Shown here piece by piece: positions 12,880 to 25,282 of a stretch of DNA of 64,000 nucleotides; position 1 is the first letter of the stretch, and every line of letters begins with the position of its first letter. The translations under genes and the position numbers were made by a program. The DNA is taken from contig OX457024.1 of NCBI GenBank assembly GCA_949752745.1, positions 55,492,510 to 55,556,509 on the forward strand, read 5' to 3'. The notes under the pieces were generated by a model. That model was given only the letters and a program-made list of their open reading frames with translations, was not told where the DNA came from and ran no database searches. The DNA comes from Protula sp. h YS-2021. Taxonomy: Eukaryota; Annelida; Polychaeta; Sabellida; Serpulidae.

Positions 12880-13735
12880 GAGTTTCAGATTCAAGACTTT
12901 AAAGACAGCTCAGACTTTTTCAAGACAGTTTTAACATTTTTTTCAAGAATTTTTATCCAAATCTGGAAGTTGATTACTACAGCAGTTTTCTGTACGTTAC
13001 ATTTTTATCCGTGTCTGGACGTTGGTCAAAACAGACAAGTTTTACCGCACGTCTTTTTATAAGAATGTGGAAAGGGTCACAACAAACAGTTCTTACTTTA
13101 CATCAATTTATCCAGGTCTTGAAGGTGGTCTGAATTTTTTTGTTAACCGTCATCCTCTCCCCCTCCCCAGCCATCTAATGTAAGTCCGACTGTAAACGCA
13201 AACTTAACCCTTTTATCAAAGGTAACGGTCTGTACCCTAAGTGTAGTTATACCCACTATATTACCTTGTCTTAGTACATTCCCGTCGACCAAAAAGCGCT
13301 AGAAAGCCATTCTTTCTAACTGCATATCAGATGACTCGCCTCGATTGGAGAAGTGGGGTGGGAGGAGGGGGTGGGGGTCACTTCGGTGCCCAAATTGTGA
13401 GCTGCTTCTCATAACACAAGATATCAGGTGGCCCACTTTAAAGCGAATAATCCTTCCAAGTACTGCAAACAAAGCTAACTAACACAAAATATCTCCCACA
13501 TATTGAACAGCTTGACAACTGAATCAAGTATACGGCGAAAAAACAATAGCTAGAAATGCTGAAACATATATAGAGCTCAATTTCAGGCAATAAGAAAACG
13601 CAATTAACCGAGAGTAATGCTGTTGCTGTTCTAAAGAATGCAGGAACACTCGAGAATCTTCCGGAAAATCAACAGCTGAAATCAACAGTGTAGCTAACAA
13701 TAGCAGCATCAAAAAATTGTCTTATTCTATATCCC
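12880..13735 (+). repeat. Dispersed element with ~57-bp cores, copy 1
   Basis: Four diverged short units (TCTGGA..TTGGTCAAAACAG, then TTTTACCGCACGTC) are followed by a conserved tail (GGTAACGGTCTGTACCC, AAGTGTAGTTATA, ACCAAAAAGCGCTAGAAAG). Copies with the same order lie at 40.03-40.75 and 41.57-42.52 kb. A short reading frame in the tail recurs only as part of the repeat and is not treated as a gene. Confidence 0.7.
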
Positions 13736-14131
13736 CGGCCCACAGGAAAACTCACAAATGTATAAAAGAACTTTCAAAGCTTACCTTACAGATTCCTTAA
13801 GTTTTTCAACTGATCTTTATTTTTGAAAAAACGCCGAAAGCGCAAAAAAAGTATATAGAATACACTAATTTCATAAACATATTCACACCATATTTGATCT
13901 CCCATTTTACGATTTTACGATTTTACTGAAAAAAAAATAGTTTTTTTTTCGCCAAAATTTGGGCCAATTTTTCGCCAATCACAAAAAAAATAGAGCCAGA
14001 TAGGTATTAACGCTTACTACTATCATTTATAATTTCAAGACAGCAAGATTACTTTCCTAGAAGTAGTTAAGATTTTACTGAAACAAATTTCGCTTTTCGC
14101 CAATACTTTCGCCAATTTTTGGCGAATTACC
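13736..14131. repeat. Degenerate ~148-bp repeat field, part 3
   Basis: Two to three diverged units end directly at the 5' end of an F1 element. No gene is seen. Confidence 0.65.
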
Positions 14132-14395
14132 AACAAGTTTGTCCAAGGACAAAGTTTACGAAAAGCAATAAGACCAATTCCAGCGTGCATGAGCAAGGGA
14201 ATTACCCTGAAAAATCGGGCTTCAAAAGATGAGACGGCAAAGAGCTAGCTCAATAATTAATTTAGCACCGGACCAGAACATAGACCGATAAATGCACGCA
14301 AACATTTCTTTCCCAGAAAAATGGGAAACAGATTTTTTGTATCTCTGGTAAACTGGATAGTCTGCCATAGATACCTTCAAACAACGCTCGCATTT

Positions 14396-16430
14396 CGGAC
14401 CAGTGCGCATATTTATGTAACTTGCCTCGATGCGCGGTTCTTATTCAGACAAGTGCGCATGTTAATTTAATTTGCGTTGATACGCAGTTCTCAATGTGGA
14501 ACAGTGCACATTTAACTTGCGTTGATGTGCGGTTCGCATTTCGGACCAGCGCCCATGTTTTTTTACCTTGTGTTGATGTGCGGTTCTTATTTCGGATCAG
14601 TGCGCATGTTTATTTACCTTGTGTTGATGTGCGGTTCTTATTTCGGATCAATGCGCATGTTTATTTACCTTGTGTTGATGTGCGGTTCTTATTTCGAATC
14701 AGTGCGCATGTTTATTTACCTTGCGTTGATGTGCGGTTCTTATTTCGGATCAGTGCGCATGTTTATTTGACTTGCGTCGATGCGAGGTTCTTATTCCAGA
14801 CCAATGCTCATGTTTATTTTACTTGTGTTGATGAGCGGTACTTATTTTGGACAAGTGCACAAGTTTCCTTAGGTTGCCTTGATGCGCGGTTCGCATTTCG
14901 GACCAGTTTGCATGTTTATGTAACTTGCGTTGACGCAAGGTGCTTATTTTGGACGTGTGCATATGTTTATTTAACTTGCGTTGGTGCGCGGTTTCCATTT
15001 TGGACCAGTGCGCATGTTTATTGAACTTGCGGTGATGAGCATTCGAATTTCGGACCAGTGCGCATGTTTATTTAAGTTGCGTTGATGCGCAATTCTTGTT
15101 TTGAATAGTGCGCATGTTATTTAAGTTGCGTTGAAGCGCAGTTCGCATTTCGAACCAGTGCGCATGTTTATTTAACTTGCGTTAATGCTCGATTCCCATT
15201 TCTGACCAGTGTGTTTGTTTATTTAGCTTGCGTTGATGAGTGCATGTTAACTTGTGTTGATGCGTGGTTCGCATTTTGGACCAGTGCGCATATTTACTTA
15301 ACTTGTGTTGATGCTCGGTACTTATTTTGGACCAGTGCAAATGTTTATTTAACTTGCGCTGATGTGCGGTTCGCAATTCGGACCAGTGTGCATGTTTATT
15401 TAATTTGTGTTGATATCCGGTTCGCATTTCGGACCAGTGTACCTGTTTCATTAGGTTGCGTTGATGCCCAATTCGCATTTCGGACCAGAACGCATGTTTA
15501 TTTAAGTCCCGTCGATGCCCGACTCTTATGTCTATTCAACTTGCGTCGATTCGTGGTTCTTTCTTCGGACCACTGCGCATGTCTATTTAACTTGCTTTGA
15601 TGCGCGGTTCTCATTTCAGACCACTGCGCATGTCTATTCAACTTGCGTCGATTCGTGGTTCTTTCTTCGGACCACTGCGCATGTTTATTTAACTTGCGTT
15701 GATGCGCGGTTCTCATTTCAGACCACTGCGCATGTCTACTCCACTTGCGTCGATGCGTGGTTCTTTTCTCGGTCAAGTGCGCATGTTTGTTTAACTTGCG
15801 TTGAGGTGCGGTGCTTATTTTTGACCGGATCGCATGTTTATTTAACTTAAGTCGATGCACGGTTCGCGTTTCCGGCCATTGTCCATGTTTATTTAACTTG
15901 TGTTGATGCGTGGTTCTCATTTCAGACCAGTGCGCATGTTTCTTTGGGTTGCGTTGATGCGCGTTCTTTTTTTTTTTTTTTGGACCAGTGCGCATATTTA
16001 TTTAACTTGCGGTGATGCGAGGTTCGCATTTCGGACCACTGAGCATGTTTATTTAACTTGCCTCGATGTGCGGTTCGCATTTCGGCCACTGCGCATGTTT
16101 CTTTAGGTTGCGTTGATGCTCGGTCCGCATTTCGGACCACTGCACATGTCTATTCAACTTGCGTCGATGAGTAGTTCTTTTTTCGGACCAGTGCGCATGT
16201 TTATTTCACTTGCGTTGATGCGTGGTGCTTATTTTGGACCAGTTCGCATGTTTATTTATCTTTCGTCGAAGCGCGGTTCACATTTCGGACCAATGCGCAT
16301 GTTTATTCAACTTGCATCGATGTGGAGTGCTTAATTTGGACTACTCCGAATGTCTATTTAACTTGCGTCGATGTGCGGGTGTTAAATCTGACTACTGCGC
16401 AAGTTCATTTAACTTGCGTTTATGCGCTGT
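14396..16430 (+). repeat. 51-bp minisatellite, about 40 units
   Basis: Units read roughly GTTGATGCGCGGTTCGCATT, TCGGACCAGTGCGCATG, TTTATTTAACTTGC. The 51-bp period equals 17 codons, so reading frames of up to 200 codons run through the array on both strands. These have no independent sign of selection (no start context, no unique domain) and are treated as by-products. Confidence 0.95.
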
Positions 16431-16725
16431 AGGAGGAGATTCGTTTCATTTTTTTTTCAAAAACTCCGAAAACATTCAAAAGTTTTCCAATTCACTCAAA
16501 AAGCACAAGCCGTATGCATGACCCACTAAAGACGGCTCATATCAAAAATAAATGATAAAAACTGCAGGAGGAAATGCATTTTGAATTTTTTTCTTCAAAA
16601 ATTCCCCGAAAATTCCCTGATCGACTCGAAAAGCACAGGCCGCATTCACGACACCTGAAGCATGCCTCAGTCCCAAAAAAATGATGTCTGATCAAAACTG
16701 CAGGAGAAGATACATTGGTGGATAC

Positions 16726-17435
<710 letters not shown>

Positions 17436-17491
17436 GCCATCCGCAGACCGATAGGAATACCCCAGCTTACGTCTAACGTAAGCTGGGCTAA

Positions 17492-18200
17492 TAAAAAAGT
17501 AATAGCCACGTAGGTACTTGCGTCCGCTACCTGCAACCAAAACTGCAAGACATTCGGGATAAAAAGCTAGGAGGAGATACGATTTTTCAACTTAAAAGTG
17601 TACATAACCGCATGCGTGTATACTTTCAACGACTGCTATAGCCCCTGCTTCTTTAGAAGCTGGGAATGAATAAAAAACAAAAACGAAAAAAAAAAAAAAA
17701 CAAACAAACAAAACAGGTATCACTGAAAATCATACATACACAGACATACCAGCATCACGCCTCAGTACCCTAATGAACCGATATCCCGACCCCAAACCCG
17801 TCCTTAGAAAATCATTTTTAAAATACCGAGTTTCCGCAATACACATCGTAAACGCTGCAAGACTGAACCAGTTGCGGCATAAAAAAAAAGATTGTCCATG
17901 GACAATACCCCACCTCTCGAATGCTGATCTCAAGATTTATAATATATAACCATAATAAAGTAACCAAAATTTCAAGACAGTAAGGCTATGCACTGGGCGT
18001 CAGTCAAGATTTTAATCCAAAAATGGTTTATCGCCAAAATATCCGCCAAAGTTTGGCGAATCGCCAAAAAAAATTATTTGCCACGTGTTCTGGCTTCCCT
18101 AGCGTTAGTAACGATTAGAAAGAATTGGTTTTTCGCAAATATTTCCGCTATTTCTTCCGAACTAGAGCTTCAGTAGGCAGGATCCCCCGTGTAACACATA
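17492..18200. repeat. Repeat fragments: 148-bp units and hairpin tails
   Basis: A 148-bp-type unit carries a tail with hairpin CCCCTGCTTC TTTA GAAGCTGGG (about 17,645), then a second hairpin GATTGTCCATGGACAAT (about 17,890) followed by more 148-bp units. The second hairpin recurs at 22,872. No gene is seen. Confidence 0.6.
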
Positions 18201-18249
18201 ATGTCATTGGATGTTAGTAAATTCATTGAAATTGAAAACCTTTTACTGC

Positions 18250-18990
18250 CTGACAATTTTTGGTCGATTTAAAAAATAAGACGACGTTGCACACCTTCAA
18301 CATACGTATTAACCGCAGGCAAAACCAAAAAGCATTAGCATGAACAATTTTGGAGTTGGGGCCTGGACAAAAAGTGACATCTTTGTGCATTCAAACTAAA
18401 TTTTTATCTATTTTCAAAATGCTGTCATTTTGACAATTTTTCACCAAATCGAATGAAACCACGACGTTGCACACTTTAATGTACGCATTAATCGCATGCA
18501 AAACCAAAAAGCATTAGCATGAATAGTTATGGAGTTACGGCCTGGACAAAATGCCACGTCTTTGTACGTTCGAACTAAATTTTTATACATTTTCAAAATA
18601 CTGTCATTTTGACAATTTTTCCTCAAATCGAACGAAACTACGACGTTGCACACCTTCGAGATACGTATTAACCGCATACAAAACCAAAAAGCATTAGCAT
18701 GAATAGTTATGAAGTTACGGCCTGGAACTAATTTCACATCTTTGTACAATCGAACTACATTTTTATACATTTTCAAAATACTGTCATTTTGACAATTTTT
18801 TCACCAAGTCGAACGAAACCACGACGATGCACAGCTTCAATATACGTATTAACTGCATGTAAAACGAAAAAGCATTAGCATGAATAGTTTTTGAGTAACA
18901 ACCTGGACAAAAGATAAACTAGAGCGGACGGACGAACGGACAGACGGCAATCCTACAGACACCCCGGGCTCGCCCGGTTGGGGTCTAAAA
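18250..18990 (+). mobile_element. F3 composite element: four ~178-bp cores, GGAC run, hairpin
   Basis: Four cores share GACGTTGCACACCTTCAA, CAAAACCAAAAAGCATTAGC and TACATTTTCAAAATACTGTC. They are followed by a GGAC/AGAC-rich stretch (18,923-18,948) and a terminal imperfect hairpin AGACACCCCGGGC/GCCCGGTTGGGGTCT, then AAAA. The cores are distantly related to those at 28.30-28.90 and 30.72-31.37 kb. Confidence 0.65.
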
Positions 18991-20515
18991 ATTTTCTGGA
19001 GTTCAGATTTCATGAAAATCAAAATTTTTTTCCCCAATATTTCCGCCATTTTTATGGCGAATCGCTTAACAACTCCCAGGCAGGTGGGCACGTATGCACT
19101 CTACCTTCCTTCAAAATTTGAGAAAGTTTCTATGAAAGATCTAGGAGATACATTTTACAGCTAATTGATTTTGCTACCTTCACTCAAAATTTCAAGACCG
19201 TAAGACTATTTTTCTAGTTAGTTAGAATTTTACGGAAAAAATACGTTTTTCGCCAATATTTCCGCCAATTTTTTGCCAATCGCCAAAAATTCGACCAGGT
19301 AAGTGAATAGCTGTGCACCAAAATTGCACAATGTTTCCATGAAAACCATACTAGATAATTTTTATAGAAAATTGGTTTTTGGCCAATATTTTCTCCAATC
19401 TTTGGCTAATTGCCAAAAAAGTAATAGCCACTTAGGTAGTAATTACAAGGCACTGAGGCTATTTTCCTAGAGTTTGACTTGATTTTACTAAAAATTGTTC
19501 TGCCTTTTCGCCAAAATTTACGCCAACTTCTTAAAAAATCACCAAAAAAGTAATAGTTAGTTAGGTAATATTGCCTGCTACAGTCACTTAAAATTTCAAG
19601 ACAGTAAGGCTATTTTTCTGGAGTTAGTTAAGATTCTATTGATTTTTTTTTCGCCGAAAGTTTTCCCAAGTGTTGACTCATCACCAAAACTTGCATCAAC
19701 TAGATAAGTAGTAGGGCCTGCTACCCTTCCTTAAAATTTCAAGCCAGTAAGACTATTTTCCCAAAGTTCGTCAAGATTTTACTACAAATGCTTTTGGTTT
19801 TTCGCCAAACTTTTCGCTAATTTTTTTGGCCGGTCATCAGTAAAAAGCAATACCGGGGTAGGAAATAATGTCTGCTACAGTAACTTTGAGTTTCAAGAGA
19901 GCAAGCCTACTATTATCCTTGAGTTAATTAAGATTATACTGAAAATTTTTTTGTTTTTAGCCACAAATTTTGCCAATTTTTGGCCAATCACCAAAAAACG
20001 TAATAGCCAGGTAAGTAGCAACTGCTTCACTTTAAATTTCAACACAGTAAGACTATTTTTCAACAGTTAGCTAAAATAGTACTGATTTTTTTTTCGTCAA
20101 TATTTTCGACAATTTTTGGGGAATTGCCAATAAAATTTATAGCCATGTAAGTGCTAACTTAAATTTCAACACAGTAAGACTATTTTCCAGCAGTTAGTTA
20201 TAATTTTACTGAATAATTTTTGGTTTTTCGCCAAAATTTTTGCCGATTTTTGGTCAATCACAAAAAAGTAACAGCCAGGTAGGTAGTAGAGCCTGCTACC
20301 TTCACTTAAAATTTCAAGACAGTAGTTAAGATTTTAAGAACAAAATTTTTTTTTTGTACAATATTTCCGCCAATTTTTGGCGAGTCGCCAAAAAAAAAGT
20401 AATGGTCAAGTAGGTACTTACGTCCGCCTAGCAGGAGATACGATTTTTCGTACATACGCACATACTTTCAACGTTTGCTATAGCCCCCGCTTCTTTAGAA
20501 GCTGGGTCTAACAAC
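18991..20515 (+). mobile_element. ~148-bp repeat field with its own 3' hairpin end
   Basis: About ten units, clearer than elsewhere, end in GGAGATACGATTTTTCG, then a hairpin CCCCGCTTC TTTA GAAGCTGGG and TCTAA at about 20,512. The shared hairpin-plus-CTAA ending suggests that the widespread 148-bp unit is itself the core of a composite element family. Confidence 0.6.
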
Positions 20516-20882
20516 AACAATTTTCGCCCACCTCACATTCTTCTTAACCTAAGTTATACTTGTCTATTGTTTTTTTTTTTTTTTTTTTTGCATATACCAT
20601 TTCTGTATGGATATTAAAAATTAAACAAGCACATTTGTTTTCATTCAAGAGGCGTCAGAGCAATTATTCGGATTCACGTGATATCATATTATTACAGGAA
20701 TCTCTAAAATAATACCCAAAGACAACTAAAATCAACTGTTTTTTCATGATTACAGTACTACATATTTTGAAACAGCAAAAGTCTAGTAAACTCCACTTCA
20801 GCCGCGCCCCCCTTTTCCCCAACCGCCGCCCCCGCCCCACCCCCCCAACCCTTCTGACTGAAAAAAGAAAGTAATTGCTTAC
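20516..20882. other. CSK intron sequence downstream of kinase exon
   Basis: A poly-T tract at 20,570-20,589 and a C-rich run at 20,803-20,850. No exon is recognisable between here and position 1 on the minus strand that would continue the kinase domain. Confidence 0.5.
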
Positions 20883-21041
20883 GTGGCAAAACCAATCTGG
20901 TCTTTGAGAGTTATCACAGCTCTTCCACGCGATCTCAAGAAATCGACCAAGTTGCCCTTGGCCAGAAATTCAGTGACTATGTAGATTGTTTCCCCTAATA
21001 CTACTCCTATTAACTGCACCAGATTAGCGTGACGTAACGAC
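20883..21041 (-). CDS. CSK: CSK kinase-domain exon: N-lobe beta4-beta5, hinge and alphaD
   Basis: This 159-nt exon encodes S-LRHANLVQLIGVVLGE, then IVTEFLAKGNLVDFLRSRG and a short tail ending DQIGFA. LRHxNLVQLxGV and the hinge with gatekeeper Thr in IVTEF match the CSK kinase domain just before the catalytic loop. The acceptor is ATGTACAG and the donor is GTAAGC. It begins with one base that completes the ACG Thr codon left by the upstream exon (AC plus G), and it ends two bases into a codon (phase 2). The expected next exon (DVCxAMEYLE and HRDLAARN) is not seen in the remaining 20.8 kb, so it probably lies beyond the window. Confidence 0.92.
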
Positions 21042-21629
21042 CTGTACATGGCATGACGAGACATGTCAGTTAAAAGTCAATCATTAAATAACTGTTCAAA
21101 CAAAACTACCTTCGAAACTAACCAAAATAACTTCCAACTTACAAAATATATTTTCATCTTCTGTTGACAAAATGCATTGTTTCACAGCCCGAAGTACTAT
21201 TTTACGAGTCTGCCAAGGTCTTTTTACGTCTGCAGCACCTCACAGAATGTACTATAAGTAATACTGAATTGCAATTTTCTCAAATTACATTCTGATACAT
21301 AATTCCGGGTGTGCCCCGAAAACTATTTACAATTAATTCGAAACTTTGACAGTTGTTTCCTAACCAAAGTTTTTTTTGAGTGCTACATTACCTATCGCAT
21401 TAAGAGTCTTTACTGATTTTACGGAAAATTTCTGTAAAATAGCACAGCTCTATAAATTCCAACATTTATCTCTCATAATTTGTGACGACAGCAGGGCTAA
21501 TTTAACGAAATACATACAGTTGAATGTAAAGTAGGTGGCTCTGACAACACATATTTTGGGGGGGGAGGGGGGGGGGCATTCATTTAGGCCATAACAGAAA
21601 CCTAGACTAGGTTTGCTTGTCGTAACTAT
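21042..21629. other. CSK intron, no distinctive feature
   Basis: AT-rich sequence with a G-run at 21,556-21,577. No exon, element end or clear tandem repeat is recognised. Confidence 0.5.
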
Positions 21630-22472
21630 AACCTCGACCATAAACGGCTGAGCACTTACGTCATAACTGAAGCCTCGGCGAGGGACGACTGAGCCTTACG
21701 TCATAACTCAAGCCTCAGCGAGGAACAACTGACCACTTAAGCCATAACTGAAGCCTAGGCGAGGAACGACTGAGCACTTACGCCATAGCAGAGGCCTGGG
21801 CGAGGAAAGCCTGAGCCTTACGTCACAACTGAAGTCTCGGCGAGGAACGACAGAGCACTTACGCCAAAACAGAGGCCTCGGCGAGGAACGACTGAGCACT
21901 TACGTCATTACTGAAGCCTCGGCGAGGAACGACTGAGCACTTTGCCACAGCAGAGGCCTGGGTGAGGAACGACTGAGTCTTACGTCATAACTGAAGTCTC
22001 GTCGAGGAACGACTGAGCACTTACGCCAAAACAGAGGCCTCGGCGAGGAACGACTGAGCACTTACGCCATAGCAGAGGCATGGGTGAGGAACGACTGAGC
22101 CTTACGTCATAACTGAAGTCTCGTCGAGGAACGACTAAGCACTTACGCCAAAACAGAGGCCTTGGCGAGGAACGGCTGAGCACTTACGTCATAACTGAAG
22201 CCTCGGCGAGGAACGACTGAGCACTTACGTCATTACTGAAGCCTCGGCGAGGAACGACTGAGTACTTAAGCCACAGCAGAGGCATGGGTGAGGAACGACT
22301 GAGCCTTACGTCATAACTAAGTCTCGTCGAGGAACGACTGAGCACTTACGCCAAAACAGAGGCCTCGGCGAGGAACGACTGAGCACTTACGTTGTAACTG
22401 AAGCCTCGGCGAGGAACGACTGAGCACTTACGTTGTAACTGAAGCTTCGGCGAGGAACGACTGAGCACTTAC
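21630..22472 (-). repeat. 41-bp minisatellite made from a CSK exon end and its splice donor
   Basis: About 20 head-to-tail units of 40-42 bp directly abut the kinase exon ending at 22,473. Read on the minus strand, each unit repeats the last ~28 nt of that exon (TCGTTCCTCGCCGAGGCTTC and a variant of AGTCATGAC) plus the first intron bases GTAAGTGCTCA. Most units keep a consensus-like donor CGTAAGT, and others have CGTAAGG. Three unit variants recur in order, giving a ~123-bp higher-order period. The unit is therefore a tandemly amplified exon-intron boundary. Confidence 0.93.
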
Positions 22473-22575
22473 GTCATGACTGAAGCCTCGGCGAGGAACG
22501 ACTGGGCGGCTTTACTACCATCTCTTAAAGCCTTTATTGCCACGTCTGTGTTATTGTATGTTCCTTTAAACACAG
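22473..22575 (-). CDS. CSK: CSK kinase-domain exon: beta2-beta3 and alphaC
   Basis: The 103-nt exon encodes VFKGTYNNTDVAIKAL, then RDGSKAAQSFLAEASVMT. It holds the ATP-anchoring Lys of VAIK and the alphaC Glu of FLAEASVM that forms the salt bridge in active kinases. The acceptor is TGCTTACAG and the donor is GTAAGT. It takes two bases to complete a codon begun in the linker exon (T plus CT, Ser, giving GKGEFGSV) and ends two bases into the Thr codon. The donor is the first of about 21 tandem copies. Use of any later donor would read ACG TAA and stop at once. Confidence 0.92.
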
Positions 22576-22920
22576 CTGTAAGCACAGAACAAGGATATTA
22601 TATTAACAAGAATGTCCGTAGACATTGTTCTCATCCGAAAAAAGCGAAAAAATTGCACAATTGAAAGCAGAATCTTACCAATTTTTACAAAATATAGATT
22701 TGTATTAGGCACATGGGCAAGTTTGCTATCAAAAACAATAGGGCTAGATCTGTCAGACGAACGAACAAACGAACGAAAGAAAGTAAGAAAGAAAGACAGA
22801 CAGAAAGACAAAAAGACAGAAAGACAGAAAAGAAAAGGGAGGGAAGAAAAGAGAAAGAAAAGAACAGGCCAGATTGTCCCTGGACAATACCTCAGCACAT
22901 GAATGCTATGTCAAGATTGA
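22576..22920. repeat. Purine-rich tract with GACAGAAAG-type repeats and hairpin
   Basis: 22,755-22,862 is a GAAAG/GACAGAAAG-rich run, preceded by CAGACGAACGAACAAACG. It is followed by the hairpin GATTGTCCCTGGACAAT (22,872), also found at 17,890. It looks like the tetranucleotide-plus-hairpin tail of another composite element. Basic or poly-charged reading frames here are by-products. Confidence 0.5.
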
Positions 22921-25282
22921 TGACATATAAGCATAACCTGTAACGAAAATTTCCAAGACAGTATGGCTATGTACCCGGCATCAGTCTAGATTTTCACACA
23001 TAAATGGTTTGTCGCCAATACATCCGCCAATTTTTGGCGAATCGCCAAAAAAGTACTAGCCGCGTAGAAGTAATGTCCACTGCCTTTAAACAAAAGGTCA
23101 AGACAATAAGACCACATCCTTGCGTCAGTTAAGATTTTAATCAGAAAGTGGTTTTTCACCAACACTTCCATTAGTTTTTGGTAAACTGACACTTGTTACC
23201 CCTACACTCAGTCAACATTTTATTATGTTTTCACTAAATCCTAAGAGGACGTCTTTACGTTTTTAAGGAAATTGGCTTTCGGTCAATATTTTCGCTAATA
23301 TCTGGTAGTTCGACAAAAAATAGCCAGCTGTGCATTTATGCTCCCTGCCTTCACTAAAAATTTTAAGACTTATTAATAATATTCCCAGCAGAAACGGGAT
23401 TTTATTCAACACTTATTGCTAATTTCTGGCGATTCACCAAAAGTAACAGTAAGAGTAGACTACATTTTTATGACAGTAAAGGCCTCCTCTGGCGTAGGTA
23501 TAGATATTAATAAATTTTCTTTTTCACTTATACCCATTATACCTCCCATCCCTACCCCTCCTCCACACACACATTCAACCAAAATTTTATGACGTTTCCA
23601 CAAAGGTCCTAGCAGAAGATATGTTTCTAAGAAAATTTGGTTTGGCCAATATTTCCGCCACTTTTACTAGATCGTCAAACAAAAGTAAAACCAGGCATGT
23701 AGTAAGACTGCCACCTGTACCCAACTTTCAAGACAGAAACACTGATATCAGTTGAGATTTTAATGATAAATATTTTTCGCCTTTTCTTCCGCCAATTTCT
23801 GACGAATCAAAAACAGATATATACAACCAGGTAGATACAAATACCTTTATTCGAAGTTTCGACAGAGTGAGGCCTTAAAATTTCAATAAGAAATGATTTG
23901 TCACGAAGATTTCCGATAATTTGGATAACAACCAATAAAAAAATACTGGTCTGGTAAATACTAGTCTCCGCTTCCATTCATCAAATTTTCTGATTAAGAT
24001 TTAAAACTAAAACAGTTATTTTATCGCCAACTTTTGGCGAATAAAAAAATTAATAGCCAAGAAGATAATGCCTGCTGCCTTTACGAGAGTAAGGCTATTT
24101 TTCTGGTGTCAGTAAAGATTTTAGGAAAAGAATTTTGGGTTTTTTATTCATATTTCCGAATTTTTTTTCCGAATCACCGCTGTCTTTATCTAAAATTTCA
24201 AGCCAGCAAGGCTATTTTTCGGGTGGCATTTAGGATTTTTTACTGAAAAATTGTTGGTTCTTTCGCCAAAATTTCCGCAAACATTTTTCGAATCGCCAGA
24301 AGAAAAGAAATAGCCAGGTGGACAAGTATACCACTTCCTTCTATCAAAATATTTCGACCTTTCCATTTAAATCCAAGAATAAAAAAAATGTTTTTTGTTT
24401 TTTTTTTTTGTTTTTTTTTTGTTTGTTTGTTTGTTTTTTTTTTTTTGGGGGGGGGGCTAATACTTCCACCAGTTTTAGGCGAATCACGAAAAAAACGTAA
24501 TAGCCATGTGGGTACCAGCAATCTCCAGCGCTAGTAACGAATTTATTACGAACTGGTTTTTCGCCAATATTTCCACCATTTTTTTTCTTAATTACGAAAA
24601 ACAGTAATAACCAGGTAAGTACCAATGGCCACTATCATTAACCAAAATTTCAAGACACTATGGCCATTTCTCTGGTGTGAGTTAAGGTTTTACTGAAATT
24701 TTGTTTTTTCGCCAATATTTCCGCCCATTTTTCGCCAATCATAAAAAAATAATGGCCGGGTACCTAGTAATACCTGCTACTTTCACTTAAAATTTCAAGA
24801 CAGTATGGCTCTTTTCCTGGTGTTGGTTAAGATTTTATGGAAAAAACTTTTTATCGCAAGTATTTCAGTCCATTTTTGGCGAATAGCCAGGTGGACACCA
24901 TAGAATGATACACGTTTTAAAGAAAATTGGGTTTTGACCAATATTTCCGCCAATTTTTGAGGAACTGCCAAAACAAGAAAAAGTCAGGTAGGTAGTAATG
25001 TGTGCTACTATTAATAAAATTACAAGGCAGCGGGGATATTTTCCTGGCGTTAGTCAAGATTTTTCACAAAAATTGCTCTTTCGACAATATTTCCGCCAAT
25101 TTTTATTCTTTAGTTCAGATTTACAAGATTAAATATTTCCGCCAATTTTTTCCGAATTACAAAAAAAAAACAACAATAGCCAGATAATTACAAATAATGG
25201 CTATCTTTACCTAAAATTTGAAGAGAGTAAGGCCACTTATCTGGTGTGACTTAAGAGTTTACAGATTTTTTTCTGTAGTAAC
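22921..25282. repeat. Degenerate ~148-bp repeat field, part 4 (CSK intron)
   Basis: About fifteen diverged units share GCCAATATTTCCGCC, TTTTTGGCGAATCGCC-like and TCAAGACAGTAAGGC-like segments. A T/G homopolymer stretch lies at 24,382-24,456. No exon is seen. Confidence 0.75.

Noticed and set aside
13524..13712. A 62-codon hydrophobic reading frame resembling a signal peptide
   Set aside because: It lies in the tail of a dispersed repeat present at two other sites in the window, where the frame is not conserved.
14422..15995. Reading frames with 17-residue repeats such as HVYLxCVDxRFxFRTSA, including one of 273 codons at 44,977-45,798
   Set aside because: They are translations of the 51-bp minisatellite. 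Opposite-strand frames are equally long and the frames are interrupted wherever a unit has an indel.
21630..22472. CRISPR-like appearance of regularly spaced ~20-base repeats
   Set aside because: Units are contiguous 41-bp tandem copies without unique spacers, in an animal intron, and derive from the adjacent exon end.
22612..22943. Lys/Arg/Glu-rich frames in the purine tract
   Set aside because: They encode the GAAAG/GACAGAAAG simple repeat only.
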